Positions 55,621 to 64,000 of a stretch of 64,000 nucleotides of DNA are shown one piece after another. Under the pieces are notes generated by a model. The model searched no databases. It was not told the DNA's origin and saw only the letters and a list, made by a program, of their open reading frames with translations. Each line of letters starts with the position of its first letter. The first letter of the stretch is position 1. The translations under genes and the position numbers were made by a program. The stretch comes from JABSOG01 sp965277695 (GTDB taxonomy: Bacteria > Pseudomonadota > Gammaproteobacteria > Enterobacterales > Alteromonadaceae), in the NCBI GenBank assembly GCA_965277695.1, contig CBDIDQ010000001.1:62001-126000 (forward strand). Direction: 5' to 3'.

Positions 55621-55683
55621 CCGCTAATGCGGCATAGCGCTCGTGCTGCCATTTGGCAGCGCGAAAAATATTTTCGAACGAGC
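55621..55683. repeat. multi-stem palindromic structure between DUF1302 and DUF1329 genes
   Basis: Outer arms GCTCGT (55639-55644) and ACGAGC (55678-55683) enclose two hairpins: GCTGCC-ATTT-GGCAGC (55645-55660) and CGAAAA-ATA-TTTTCG (55662-55676). A third hairpin CCGC-TAAT-GCGG lies beside it (55621-55632). It begins 1 base after the DUF1302 stop codon (minus strand), so it is likely to end or process that mRNA. Confidence 0.75.
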
Positions 55684-55684
55684 A

Positions 55685-57781
55685 CTAAATCGAATACGAT
55701 ACGCTAAATGAAACGTAATCACGATCAGCAAAATTATTACTGTTTCCTTGTCCGCCCCAGAAACGATTATACGAGACGTCGGCAGCCCAACGACTTTGAT
55801 AATCAAAACTCAGGGTTAGACCCAGCGATTTACGATCTTCAACAAATAAAAATATCGGATCCGGCGTGATACCATTAACATCATGGGAAAAAACCACACG
55901 TGGAGACATATTAATGCCCGCAAACACATTATTGTAATCAGCTTTGGCGATCAAACGATAACCCCAAGCGCTTTTACTGGCAAATGGTGTGGTTTCAGCA
56001 CCGTTTTCAAGGAAAGTCTGGATCCCCTCACGGCCAACCAAAGGACCACTTCGACCAGTACCCGGGCTATTTAAACGTAGCACTGATGGGTCTGGCATAT
56101 CGTCAATAACCGTGGCACCGAATTCGGCTAATAACACCAGATTATCAGTGCCCCAAGTTGGACCAACTAAATGAGTCAATGTCAACTGTGCCTGAGTGGT
56201 ATCACTAAGAATGTAACCTCTGGCATATTCGCCCGGAGGTGGTGCTGTTAGCTGAGAGATCCCCGCCAATTCTTCGCGGAAAATCCCATCTGGTACACCT
56301 TCGGCAGACAACTGTTGTGGCATTCCGGCGAACAAAACTTCGACATCATCCACTTGTAAAGGCTCATCCTGACGGAAGCTCACCTCACCAGCCACCGCCG
56401 TATTGCCAACCGAAGTATTAAAACTCAGACCAAATAACTTGATATCTTCCGGATACTCAACCAGCACCTTGGAGTAAGCTTCCAGATTTTTGATATTGTC
56501 GATATCAATGGTATTAGTGGCCAAATAGGCCAAATCACGGCCTATTGCAGCACCGGTAAAGTTTGACGCCACACCAGAGAACAACGGTCGATTACTGTGG
56601 TAGTTCATATAATACACAGAGAATTCAGTGTCATTGAGTTCAGGAGAGAAATAACTCAATTTCAAGCCGTATTGACCGCTATCGCTGGCTTCTCTTTCAC
56701 CGTCGCCACCTTTTAACCGCAAAGTCGCTTTACGAGGGAATGAACCGACATACAAACCCGCCAGTGTCGCCTGCCCTTCGGGCGTTGACGCATCAATCCC
56801 CAATGCCGCAGCAGTCGGATAGAAGTTATTGATATCATTAAGAATAGAGGCTAAATCAGTTTCTGGTGCACCACCAAACCCTAACTGAACCGTATTGAGA
56901 TAACCGCCCTCACCAGCAAAATCATTGGTCGAAAAATAACTGCCCGGTGGTGGTAATAAGGTTTCTTGCCACTTGTACTGATAATAAACCTCAGCATTTA
57001 ACTGATCAGTAATACCTAACGATGCCCATACCATACCCACTGGCACAAAAGCTTCTTTAAGCTCTGCACCCGGGGCTCTGAGCCGAGCAATATCAACCGG
57101 GTTGTTATTGATACCATGAGAAATCAAGGTACTTTCACCCCAACTCAATACCTGATCACCAATACGAACAGATAAAGGGTTCATACCGTCATTGAGATCA
57201 AAGTCGGCATAAACAAAGGCATCAAGTAAACGTATATCACTACAGACCAAATCTTTGGATTTTGAATCTTGACAAGGATCAGCACTGGCACCGCTAATTG
57301 GTCGTTTATACGGTCGACTTTCATCCATCATTTCAAAATCATAAAAATAAGTGAAACGGGTAAAGAAACCCCAGTTATCTTTGCTGATCTCAAATTCGTG
57401 CGTACCTTTAAAAATTTTTGAAAAGGTATCACCTGGATCATAATTAAGGTTACCCGCATCGCCGTTACTTGAATAGCCGCCAGTATCGAAGGCATTCCAG
57501 ACTTGTGATGAACTCGGATAAGAAAGTGGAATGGCAGTGTGAATCACTGGATTGTAACCTAACCAGTTGAAGCGTGGATCAGTGGCCTTACCGATTAAAT
57601 TATAATCACGGTCTTCGACTCGCCAGCTAGCACCGACTGCGAATGTTGAATCGAAGGTCACATCAAAGCCACCTAGTTCAAACTTTGCCGCTGACGCGGA
57701 TGACATTGATAACGCTAATATCGCCGTAGCGACACCCAGCGCAATGGGTTTTTTGGTAAACATACCGGACCCTTTGTTCAT
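55685..57781 (-). CDS. DUF1302 family outer-membrane beta-barrel protein
   Basis: 698 residues from the ATG at 57781, chosen for the strong GGGGGAG 8 bases upstream; a frame to 57805 would begin inside that site. The signal peptide ends near SSASA. FELGGFDVTFDSTFAVGASWR, LGYNPVIH, SVRIGDQVLSWGES and ADLAWG-type strands lead to a C-terminal ..DYVSFSVSYSI aromatic end typical of outer-membrane barrels. DUF1302 proteins are thought to act as porins for hydrophobic compounds. It is the first gene of the DUF1302 - DUF1329 - YCF48 - MMPL set. Confidence 0.9.
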   Translation of the reverse strand: MNKGSGMFTKKPIALGVATAILALSMSSASAAKFELGGFDVTFDSTFAVGASWRVEDRDYNLIGKATDPRFNWLGYNPVIHTAIPLSYPSSSQVWNAFDTGGYSSNGDAGNLNYDPGDTFSKIFKGTHEFEISKDNWGFFTRFTYFYDFEMMDESRPYKRPISGASADPCQDSKSKDLVCSDIRLLDAFVYADFDLNDGMNPLSVRIGDQVLSWGESTLISHGINNNPVDIARLRAPGAELKEAFVPVGMVWASLGITDQLNAEVYYQYKWQETLLPPPGSYFSTNDFAGEGGYLNTVQLGFGGAPETDLASILNDINNFYPTAAALGIDASTPEGQATLAGLYVGSFPRKATLRLKGGDGEREASDSGQYGLKLSYFSPELNDTEFSVYYMNYHSNRPLFSGVASNFTGAAIGRDLAYLATNTIDIDNIKNLEAYSKVLVEYPEDIKLFGLSFNTSVGNTAVAGEVSFRQDEPLQVDDVEVLFAGMPQQLSAEGVPDGIFREELAGISQLTAPPPGEYARGYILSDTTQAQLTLTHLVGPTWGTDNLVLLAEFGATVIDDMPDPSVLRLNSPGTGRSGPLVGREGIQTFLENGAETTPFASKSAWGYRLIAKADYNNVFAGINMSPRVVFSHDVNGITPDPIFLFVEDRKSLGLTLSFDYQSRWAADVSYNRFWGGQGNSNNFADRDYVSFSVSYSI

Positions 57782-58477
57782 ATTATTATCTCCCCCTATC
57801 TCCATACAGGTATTACTTAAATGAGCTTTAGATTAGCTTTCAATTTGTTTTATTTGTTTTATATGTCTTTGTAGCAAGTTTTAACCACATGCTATACAAC
57901 AGTAACAGAACGGTTTCAGAACAAGCAGGGCTGAATAATTACATCATTCATACTCTTTCGCAAGGTCTTAAAAAGATCACAGATTTAACTTATGCTCTTA
58001 ATTTTACAACCGTTTTTTTTTCAATCGAAATCAGTTTAGAACACAAGTTTAAACTTTACCAGCAAGACATCTTACCAGTTGACGATAAAACATTGAAATA
58101 AAACAAAATAAAACCCCGCCAATCTAACGGCCAAGTTACAAACAGATGTTTGAAGTAATTACTCTAACTTGACAACTGATTAATCGTTGAGCAAGCGAAA
58201 AAATAGCGTGTTTTGAAGCTTCTTGCTCTTTCACTACCGCTATACGGTCCTATGGGCTGTTTAGGTATCTGGAGCGCTCCAGTGACTTGAAAAGCCCGCC
58301 AAACCCTTAAGACATCCACGATGTTCATCCCTAAGGTCTAATTAACCACAAGCCGAATAGTTTGTTTGTTCTAGGTTTGTTGCTGTGATATTTTAACGTT
58401 CGCTCAATATAATCCCAATACAATCCCAATACGGCCAACCACTGGGCCAATTAACGATAATAAAACCGGAGTTTTAA
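57782..58477. other. 696-base intergenic region between DUF1302 and the AGCS symporter
   Basis: A 70-codon frame at 57889-58101 has no ribosome site and no family resemblance and is not called. At 58254-58298 there is a palindrome, listed separately. TATAAT at 58408-58413 is a possible -10 for the symporter gene without a good -35. AATCCCAATAC is directly repeated at about 58411-58433. Confidence 0.5.
58254..58298. repeat. compact palindromic element related to the 50-kb repeat
   Basis: GGGCTGTTTAGGTAT, then the perfect 14-base palindrome CTGGAGCGCTCCAG (58269-58282), then TGACTTGAAAAGCCC. It shares GGGCT..AGGTA..TGGAGCGCT with the elements at 50019 and 50206. Confidence 0.7.
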
Positions 58478-59986
58478 GTGCAAGATTCAGTCAATTTCTT
58501 AAATGGTATCATTTGGAGTCCCGCATTAATTTACCTTTGCCTCGGGGCTGGCTTATTTTTCTCAATACTGACCCGATTTGTCCAGGTACGCTTATTTCGC
58601 GAAATGTGGCGACTACTGTTTTCCGGCAAGAGTTCAGATTCTGGCATCTCCTCATTTCAAGCGTTATCAGTGTCGTTATCAGGTCGTGTCGGTACTGGTA
58701 ATATTGCTGGGGTTGCAGCGGCCATTGGTTTTGGTGGACCCGGTGCAGTATTCTGGATGTGGGTTGTGGCGTTTTTAGGCGCGTCCACCGCTTATATCGA
58801 ATCAACACTGGCACAAATCTACAAAGAAAAAGTCGATGGTCAATATCGTGGCGGACCGGCTTATTATATTGAAAAAGCCATGGGGCAAAAATGGTATGCC
58901 ATCATCTTCGCCATTGCCACCATTATTGCTACAGGTTTATTACTCCCCACCGTACAATCAAACAGTATTGGTAATGCGGTTGAAATGGCTTATGGCACAG
59001 GGCCAATGATTGACACCGTATTTGGTGCATTAAGCTCAGCTAAATTAATCACCGCTTCGGTTATCGTGGTTATTCTTGGTTTTATCATTTTTGGTGGGGT
59101 TAAACGTATTGCCGCTTTCACTCAGGTGGTAGTGCCGTTTATGGCATTGGCTTATATCATCGTTGCCATCATTATCATGGTATTGAATTACAACCTTATC
59201 CCTGAGATTTTCGGCTTAATCATCGGTGATGCCTTCAGCCCTATGGCGGGCTTCGGTGCTGCTATCGGTTGGGGGGTTAAACGCGGTATTTACTCTAACG
59301 AAGCCGGTCAAGGTACTGGTCCTCATGCTGCTGCCGCAGCCGAAGTAGAACACCCAGCACAACAGGGTTTAGTACAAGCATTCTCAGTATACATTGATAC
59401 CTTATTTGTCTGCTCAGCAACCGCCTTTATGATACTGATCACCGGTGCTTATAATGTTCACCCAGAGGGTGCTGCCATCATCATCCAAAATGTCGATCCG
59501 TCGTTGATTATCAACAGTCCGGCTTTCGCCCAAACCGCCGTTGAAAGCGCCTTCCCAGGTCTGGGTAAACCCTTCATCGCCATCGCACTATTCTTCTTCT
59601 CATTCACCACCTTGTTAGCGTATTACTACATTGCCGAAACCAATGTGACTTATATCAAACGCACCGTCAACTTGCCCGGCATGACCACCTTGTTAAAAAT
59701 TGGTATTATGTCAGCGACCTTCTATGGTGGTGTCAAAGCCGCTGATTTAGCTTGGGGTTTAGGTGATATCGGCGTCGGTTTGATGGCATGGTTGAACATC
59801 ATTGGCATCTTAATCATCTTCTTCATGGCCAAACCGGCCATCAAGGCATTGAAAGATTATGAAGCCCAACGGGCACAAGGCGTAGAAAAATATAGCTTCG
59901 ATCCAAAAGCGTTAGGCATTGAACATGCGACCTTCTGGGAAAATGGCAAAGCCAATGAAGCAGCCAATAAAAAAGCAGTAAAATAA
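58478..59986 (+). CDS. AGCS-family sodium:amino acid (alanine/glycine) symporter
   Basis: 502 residues from a GTG at 58478 with GGAG 7 bases upstream. About ten membrane helices. Family motifs are SGRVGTGNIAGVAAAIGFGGPGAVFW, RGGPAYYIEKAMGQ, SNEAGQGTGPHAAAAAE and FAVE-type helices near the end. It takes up alanine or glycine with sodium, in the inner membrane. It is monocistronic. Confidence 0.95.
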   Translation: MQDSVNFLNGIIWSPALIYLCLGAGLFFSILTRFVQVRLFREMWRLLFSGKSSDSGISSFQALSVSLSGRVGTGNIAGVAAAIGFGGPGAVFWMWVVAFLGASTAYIESTLAQIYKEKVDGQYRGGPAYYIEKAMGQKWYAIIFAIATIIATGLLLPTVQSNSIGNAVEMAYGTGPMIDTVFGALSSAKLITASVIVVILGFIIFGGVKRIAAFTQVVVPFMALAYIIVAIIIMVLNYNLIPEIFGLIIGDAFSPMAGFGAAIGWGVKRGIYSNEAGQGTGPHAAAAAEVEHPAQQGLVQAFSVYIDTLFVCSATAFMILITGAYNVHPEGAAIIIQNVDPSLIINSPAFAQTAVESAFPGLGKPFIAIALFFFSFTTLLAYYYIAETNVTYIKRTVNLPGMTTLLKIGIMSATFYGGVKAADLAWGLGDIGVGLMAWLNIIGILIIFFMAKPAIKALKDYEAQRAQGVEKYSFDPKALGIEHATFWENGKANEAANKKAVK

Positions 59987-60071
59987 GCAAAAACGCAGGC
60001 TGGTGCATCTTGCACCAGCCAGTTAAACCGCAATAAATCAAACCCCCGCCAAGCAAATACAAAAACACCGC

Positions 60072-60111
60072 TTACTAACGCTTACACAGTCTTACTTAAG
60101 ATGACAGTAAA
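60072..60111 (+). promoter_or_regulatory. array of 10-base direct repeats upstream of the sphingomyelinase-like gene
   Basis: TTACTAACGC, TTACACAGTC, TTACTTAAGA and TGACAGTAAA follow one another at an exact 10-base period, placing each on the same face of the helix. It is followed by the conserved leader ending CTTGTAAGATAGCT. The complementary strand contains CTGTCAT, as in half-sites bound by PhoB-type regulators, but PhoB sites repeat every 11 bases. Confidence 0.6.
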
Positions 60112-60176
60112 TGAGCCGAATGCCTTGTAAGATAGCTCGCATCATCAATACCAGCTATTTTCAAAAGGATAATTCA

Positions 60177-61484
60177 ATGTCTAATACAAAAAAACTATTA
60201 CCGCTATCGCTGTTAGCCCTGTTGTTGCCGCAAGCCAGTATGGCCGAAAGCTATCTGTATTTAACCAACAACACGGAACAAACGCTTTATTTAGATATCA
60301 ACCAAAGCGGCGCACCGCTAGTCAAAGGTGAACACTGGTGGCAACACGCCACTAAAGTAGAGCCATTAGCCACAGTTAAAGTGCTTGAGATGAACCGTGA
60401 CAGCGGCATCAAGTGGGGCAAAACCTATGATTTTGATACCAAAGTCACCACCACCAGCGGCGCTGTATTTAATCTCAAACAACAACTCACAGGCACCTGG
60501 AACTTTAGTGATTTATCACAGGCGGCCAACCATACCGCTTACTTTGATGATCGAGATATCCACAAAACCAGCCTAAACGTTAGCGGACAAACCGCCACCT
60601 TAGCATTTAAAGCAGAAGCTGCCCGAGCCAACGGTGACGACCTGTATTATGTTATTCAACCACAACACAATGAACCTGCTCCAACTACGGCCAACCAATT
60701 AAATGTTTTATCGTATAACGTTTGGGCCTTGTTACCCGGCTTAGTTTCCCGAAGTGTCAGTGAACGACTGAAATTATTAGTCGATAAAGTCAACGGTTAT
60801 GACGTTATCGTGTTGTCTGAACTATTTGATAATGCCGCCAGAGAGACTTTTTTACAGGCGTTGAAACCACAATATCCCTACCAAACCCAAGTCGTCGACC
60901 GCTGGGGAGCCATTGAAGATGGTGGAGTATTGATTGTCAGTCGTTGGCCGATTGATACTGAAAAACAAATCACTTACGACCAATGTGATGGCGATGATTG
61001 CAGTGCAGCGAAAGGCGTAATGTATGCAGCAATCAATAAATCTGGCACTAAGTACCACGTTTTTGGCAGCCATACTCAGGCATGGAGCAAAGCTGAAAAC
61101 CAAGCAACCCGAGCTTCGCAGTTTACTGAAATGAAAGCTTTTATTGATAATCAGTCAATTGCCGCTAATGAGGCGGTGATCATCGCAGGTGATTTGAATG
61201 TTGACCGGATTAATTTTCCGACCGAATACCAAGCGATGTTAAACACCCTATCAGCCCAAGAAGTTGACCGTAATGGCGGTTATCTCTATACCGCCGATGG
61301 CCGAGTCAATGCATGGACCGATGGAACCCCCGAAGTGCTTGATTATGTCTTGTACTCCACAGCCCATAAAGTACCGCAAAATGCCAGTGCTAAGGTTGTC
61401 ACCCCCAGAAGTATCGACGAATCGGTATTTACCAAATATGACCTATCTGATCACTTCGCTATCAGCGGCAAGCTGACTTTTTGA
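60177..61484 (+). CDS. secreted sphingomyelinase C-like phosphodiesterase
   Basis: 435 residues from the ATG at 60177, with AAAGGA about 10 bases upstream; the longer frame from 60111 would start inside the conserved leader. Signal peptide about 1-22 (ending ASMA). The N-terminal beta-rich domain is about 25-170. The endonuclease/exonuclease/phosphatase domain starts NVLSYNVWALLPGL and continues VIVLSELFDNAA (catalytic Glu), GGVLIVSRWP, GSHTQAW, IIAGDLNVD and SDHFAISG (Asp-His). These are the residues of neutral sphingomyelinase C toxins, which cleave sphingomyelin to ceramide and phosphocholine. Broader phospholipase activity is possible. Next gene is a second secreted phospholipase-like enzyme with the same upstream array. 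Confidence 0.88.
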   Translation: MSNTKKLLPLSLLALLLPQASMAESYLYLTNNTEQTLYLDINQSGAPLVKGEHWWQHATKVEPLATVKVLEMNRDSGIKWGKTYDFDTKVTTTSGAVFNLKQQLTGTWNFSDLSQAANHTAYFDDRDIHKTSLNVSGQTATLAFKAEAARANGDDLYYVIQPQHNEPAPTTANQLNVLSYNVWALLPGLVSRSVSERLKLLVDKVNGYDVIVLSELFDNAARETFLQALKPQYPYQTQVVDRWGAIEDGGVLIVSRWPIDTEKQITYDQCDGDDCSAAKGVMYAAINKSGTKYHVFGSHTQAWSKAENQATRASQFTEMKAFIDNQSIAANEAVIIAGDLNVDRINFPTEYQAMLNTLSAQEVDRNGGYLYTADGRVNAWTDGTPEVLDYVLYSTAHKVPQNASAKVVTPRSIDESVFTKYDLSDHFAISGKLTF

Positions 61485-61498
61485 TCTGTTACAAACCC

Positions 61499-61548
61499 TT
61501 ACACAAGATGACACAAGCTGACACAAGCTTACTCAAGATGACAGTAAA
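61499..61548 (+). promoter_or_regulatory. array of five 10-base direct repeats upstream of the PI-PLC-like gene
   Basis: TTACACAAGA, TGACACAAGC, TGACACAAGC, TTACTCAAGA and TGACAGTAAA run head to tail at a 10-base period. From 61528 the 50 bases to 61577 match the leader before the sphingomyelinase-like gene (60091-60140) at most positions, including TTAAGA/TCAAGATGACAGTAAAT and CTTGTAAGATAGCT. It is probably the control region shared by both genes. Confidence 0.65.
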
Positions 61549-61639
61549 TTACCCCAGTGGCTTGTAAGATAGCTAGCAATATAATTTAAGCAATAAAATC
61601 TAAACAAAATAATTTAAACAGTAAAATAAACGAGGTCAC

Positions 61640-63247
61640 ATGATGAAATTAACACCAGTATTAGTCGCTATGCTCGCAGGATTAGCAGCCAACACCGCAA
61701 CAGCACAGTCTGTTACGTCCACTGCCGATTGGGTCAGTCAGGTTTATCAAGGACGCGGTGATACCACTTTGCGCCAAATGGTTATTCCTGGCAGCCATGA
61801 CTCAGCGACTTATAATATCAATTCTGGCTCTGATTTAGCGCCTGATGCCAATGGCATATTCAATATCGCCAAAGAAGCTGCTGCTGAATGGGGCAAAACC
61901 CAGTCTTATGATATTACCACCATGCTTAACATGGGGATCCGCCATTTTGATTTACGGATTAAAAAGCATGAAGGTGAGTTTGTTAACGTACACGGTCTAG
62001 TTGGTATGAAGGTCATTGATGTCTTGTCGCAAGTCAAAGCCTTTGCCGATGCCCATCCTCAAGAGCCGGTTATTCTAGAAGTGGCTAAAACCCCTGACAG
62101 TGTAGATATGCCAGCGTTGCTCAATATGTTTGATCAATATGTTGGCAACCGCAAACCAGACAATAACATCTCAGCTGCACAACTCACCCTCAACCAAATG
62201 TGGGCGGCAGACGGCAATGATGGCAAGAACAATAACGTTGTAGTGATTTGGGCTTCTTCCAGTGCCGACGGCAAAGCTCGCGGCTATTATGGCGGTGAAC
62301 AACTCGAAGGCACATGGGCCGACACTGAAAGTTCTGGCGATTTACATCATCGGCTATTAAATGGCTGGGTCAGAGATGGCCGGGTATATAAAGGACTGAA
62401 AAATGCACCTACTGACAAATTGTTTTATAGTGCATTCACTTTCACCCCCAAAGACAGCACGGTAATTGCTGATGCCATCAATCCATTTGGCGACATTAGC
62501 TTACTTAGTTGGACCCGCGACTGGATGCGATCTTATTTAGGTGAGTGGGTACCGGGTTGGGCAGCGTCAGGTTACCGTCCTAATATTATGACGGCTGATT
62601 TTTTCGAATATACAGCGATGATCCCACAAGCGATTAAACTCAATACCGTGGCACCATCAGCGCCAGCTGGTCTGCTACAGGTCGCCACAGCCCCCGGTTA
62701 TGACGCAAGCTGGAATGACGATGATTCTGGTGCTGACAGAGACGGTGCAATTTGGAAACCTAAATCGACCGCTGGCTTTAGACCGTTAGCTTATATTCCA
62801 ACCGCTTCATGGAGTTTTGATCACAACATCGAGTTACTGTTAGTTAAAACTGACCAGCCCGGAGTTGTTGCTCCACTAGGTTATAACTGGGTCTATAATG
62901 ACAATGATTCCGGTGCCAAGGTTGATCTGAGCATATGGCGACCGATAGCACCAGCAGGATATGTCTGCCTCGGGGATGTCACCAGCAACAACTATGGTAT
63001 TGCCCCATCAACGGATTTAATTCGCTGTGTCCATCAAAGTTATGTTGAACAAGCCCCTAGCGTTGTCTTTAAATGGAATGACAAGGGTTCAGGGGGTAAA
63101 TATGACGGCTCATTTTGGGATAGCTATAACCCCAATGGTTCGACCCACAATATCGGGGCTTTACGCGGCAACCGCAGTCATAGTCAACCAAATAGCGGTT
63201 TATTCCAGCTGTTAAGCAAAAGCAAAACCCAGTACGTTAGCCTTTAA
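61640..63247 (+). CDS. secreted PI-PLC-like phospholipase with Vps62-like C-terminus
   Basis: 535 residues; ATG at 61640 with GAGGT upstream. Signal peptide about 1-22 (ATAQ). The PI-PLC X-domain has the first catalytic His in PGSHDSAT (about 53), RHFDLRIKK, and the second His in VHGLVG. C-terminal part (about 345-535) has three repeats of the Vps62/DUF946 type: WNDDDSGADRDGAIWKP, YNDNDSGAKVDLSIWRP, WNDKGSGGKYDGSFWDS. It likely cleaves phosphatidylinositol or a similar lipid outside the cell, with the C-terminus binding a surface or glycan. It is in tandem with the sphingomyelinase-like gene but with its own control region. Confidence 0.87.
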   Translation: MMKLTPVLVAMLAGLAANTATAQSVTSTADWVSQVYQGRGDTTLRQMVIPGSHDSATYNINSGSDLAPDANGIFNIAKEAAAEWGKTQSYDITTMLNMGIRHFDLRIKKHEGEFVNVHGLVGMKVIDVLSQVKAFADAHPQEPVILEVAKTPDSVDMPALLNMFDQYVGNRKPDNNISAAQLTLNQMWAADGNDGKNNNVVVIWASSSADGKARGYYGGEQLEGTWADTESSGDLHHRLLNGWVRDGRVYKGLKNAPTDKLFYSAFTFTPKDSTVIADAINPFGDISLLSWTRDWMRSYLGEWVPGWAASGYRPNIMTADFFEYTAMIPQAIKLNTVAPSAPAGLLQVATAPGYDASWNDDDSGADRDGAIWKPKSTAGFRPLAYIPTASWSFDHNIELLLVKTDQPGVVAPLGYNWVYNDNDSGAKVDLSIWRPIAPAGYVCLGDVTSNNYGIAPSTDLIRCVHQSYVEQAPSVVFKWNDKGSGGKYDGSFWDSYNPNGSTHNIGALRGNRSHSQPNSGLFQLLSKSKTQYVSL

Positions 63248-63322
63248 AAGCGCCGAAAAAGCGCCGAAAAAGCGTGGTAATAGTTAGGTTGTAGCCGGGT
63301 TGTCGCTTAGGCTACAATCTGG

Positions 63323-63826
63323 CTATTCATATCGAATGACCTCAGCGGTGGTTTGATGTTCAATCTTAGGACTTAAAAGATTGTCTAGCGGCCATGATCG
63401 TTGAATTTGATTATTGACCCAAGCCAACAGATTAACACTCAGGTAATCAGCCAAAATCTCAATTCCCCCATCACTCTTCTTCGTGATAAGTTCATACCTA
63501 ATGCCATATTCAAGTTCCTTAGTTAACAATTTGACCAATTCCTTAATAATATTCGGATTGCTACTCATCGGTATTGCGGGTTTGGCTATTTGTATCAACC
63601 AATCCAGCGTAACACCAGTGTCAAAATGACATTGAAAAATATGTTCCATCGGTATACGACCGACATTTTCCCACTCATTTACCGCCCTAGTAGAAAGGCC
63701 CAATTGCTCGGCTAACTCACTGATATCGTTCGACCGATAAGCTTTTAACATCCGATCCACTATCGAACGAATAATGATATGACGCTCCCGCAACGGTATG
63801 CTTTGAAAATTCGTTCGGCTCATCAT
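63323..63826 (-). CDS. CI-repressor-like helix-turn-helix regulator
   Basis: 167 residues (two ATGs in a row). The N-terminal phage CI-type helix-turn-helix is SELAEQLGLSTRAVNEWENVGRIPMEHIF, followed by TGVTLDWLI. The C-terminal half has no protease signature, so it is not a LexA/CI autocleaving type. No phage genes are near. It is divergent from whatever lies to the right of the window. Confidence 0.8.
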   Translation of the reverse strand: MMSRTNFQSIPLRERHIIIRSIVDRMLKAYRSNDISELAEQLGLSTRAVNEWENVGRIPMEHIFQCHFDTGVTLDWLIQIAKPAIPMSSNPNIIKELVKLLTKELEYGIRYELITKKSDGGIEILADYLSVNLLAWVNNQIQRSWPLDNLLSPKIEHQTTAEVIRYE

Positions 63827-63951
63827 TTGATTCTCTTCACCATAGTTTTGTTTTAATTAAATGGTCATTGCTCAGCATAATAACCGTAGTAGCAATAGGT
63901 TTTATGCGTTTCAGTACAGTTTTTTACCCTTTTATTTATCTTTTATTTTTA

Positions 63952-63978
63952 TTGACTCAACCACAGCTTTGGTATAAT
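63952..63978 (+). promoter_or_regulatory. promoter reading out of the window
   Basis: TTGACT (63952-63957) and TATAAT (63973-63978) with a 15-base spacer; TGG just before the -10 gives an extended -10. The gene it serves begins beyond the window. Confidence 0.6.
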
Positions 63979-64000
63979 CATTTAACATTGAAGTAGCCAA

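Noticed and set aside
57889..58101. 70-codon plus-strand frame
   Set aside because: No ribosome site, no signal or domain, AT-rich composition like non-coding DNA.
63323..63826. Prophage indicated by the CI-like regulator
   Set aside because: No integrase, structural or replication genes in view; CI-type domains are common in chromosomal regulators.

Overview
The window reads as chromosomal DNA of a moderately AT-rich marine-type gammaproteobacterium. The block rmf - DUF3466 - uup - glutaredoxin-like - rlmKL, and further right zapC - pyrD - NAD-glutamate dehydrogenase, is the arrangement known from Shewanella/Vibrio-like genomes. The three initiator tRNAs, ZapC and RMF are also gammaproteobacterial markers. 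The genus cannot be named from the sequence alone.

Layout. 0-0.9 kb: 3' end of a GGDEF/EAL protein. 1.4-6.9 kb: an apparent four-gene operon for a ThDP (acetolactate-synthase-like) enzyme, two short translationally overlapping citrate-synthase-fold proteins that appear to lack the canonical catalytic residues, and a glutamine-dependent asparagine-synthetase-like amidotransferase. I recognise no described pathway with this content, and it is the best candidate here for an undescribed biosynthetic system. 7.0-12.7 kb: TonB receptor, SDR, and a histidine kinase paired with a periplasmic binding protein. 13-15.2 kb: ECF sigma / anti-sigma / exported coiled-coil operon. 15.3-19.4 kb: LysR regulator, Pit phosphate transporter with its DUF47 partner, GcvR-like ACT protein, rmf. 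19.6-26.0 kb: DUF3466, uup (its 3' end tandemly copied in 104-bp units), glutaredoxin-like, rlmKL.

26.2-42.9 kb sits between rlmKL and zapC, which are usually close together, and looks like accessory DNA. It holds three initiator-tRNA genes, two small secreted proteins, a PAS-AraC regulator, a secreted M6-like metalloprotease, two paralogous Rpn-type nucleases in opposite orientation, and between them a lipid-catabolism island (acyl-CoA dehydrogenase, double-TetR regulator, MaoC hydratase, SDR, haloalkane-dehalogenase-like hydrolase, DUF1295 membrane protein, acyl-CoA ligase). Several decayed gene fragments and palindromic repeats lie here too.

42.9-49.7 kb: zapC, pyrD and a large NAD-glutamate dehydrogenase split into two frames by what looks like a single-base frameshift. 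50.5-57.8 kb: MMPL/RND transporter, YCF48-like propeller, DUF1329 and DUF1302 proteins, a recurrent envelope/lipid-associated set. 58.5-60 kb: AGCS amino-acid/sodium symporter. 60.2-63.2 kb: a secreted sphingomyelinase-like enzyme and a secreted PI-PLC-like enzyme with a Vps62-like C-terminus. Both are preceded by the same array of 10-bp direct repeats and the same 50-bp leader, which points to co-regulation. The window closes with a CI-like regulator and a promoter reading out to the right.
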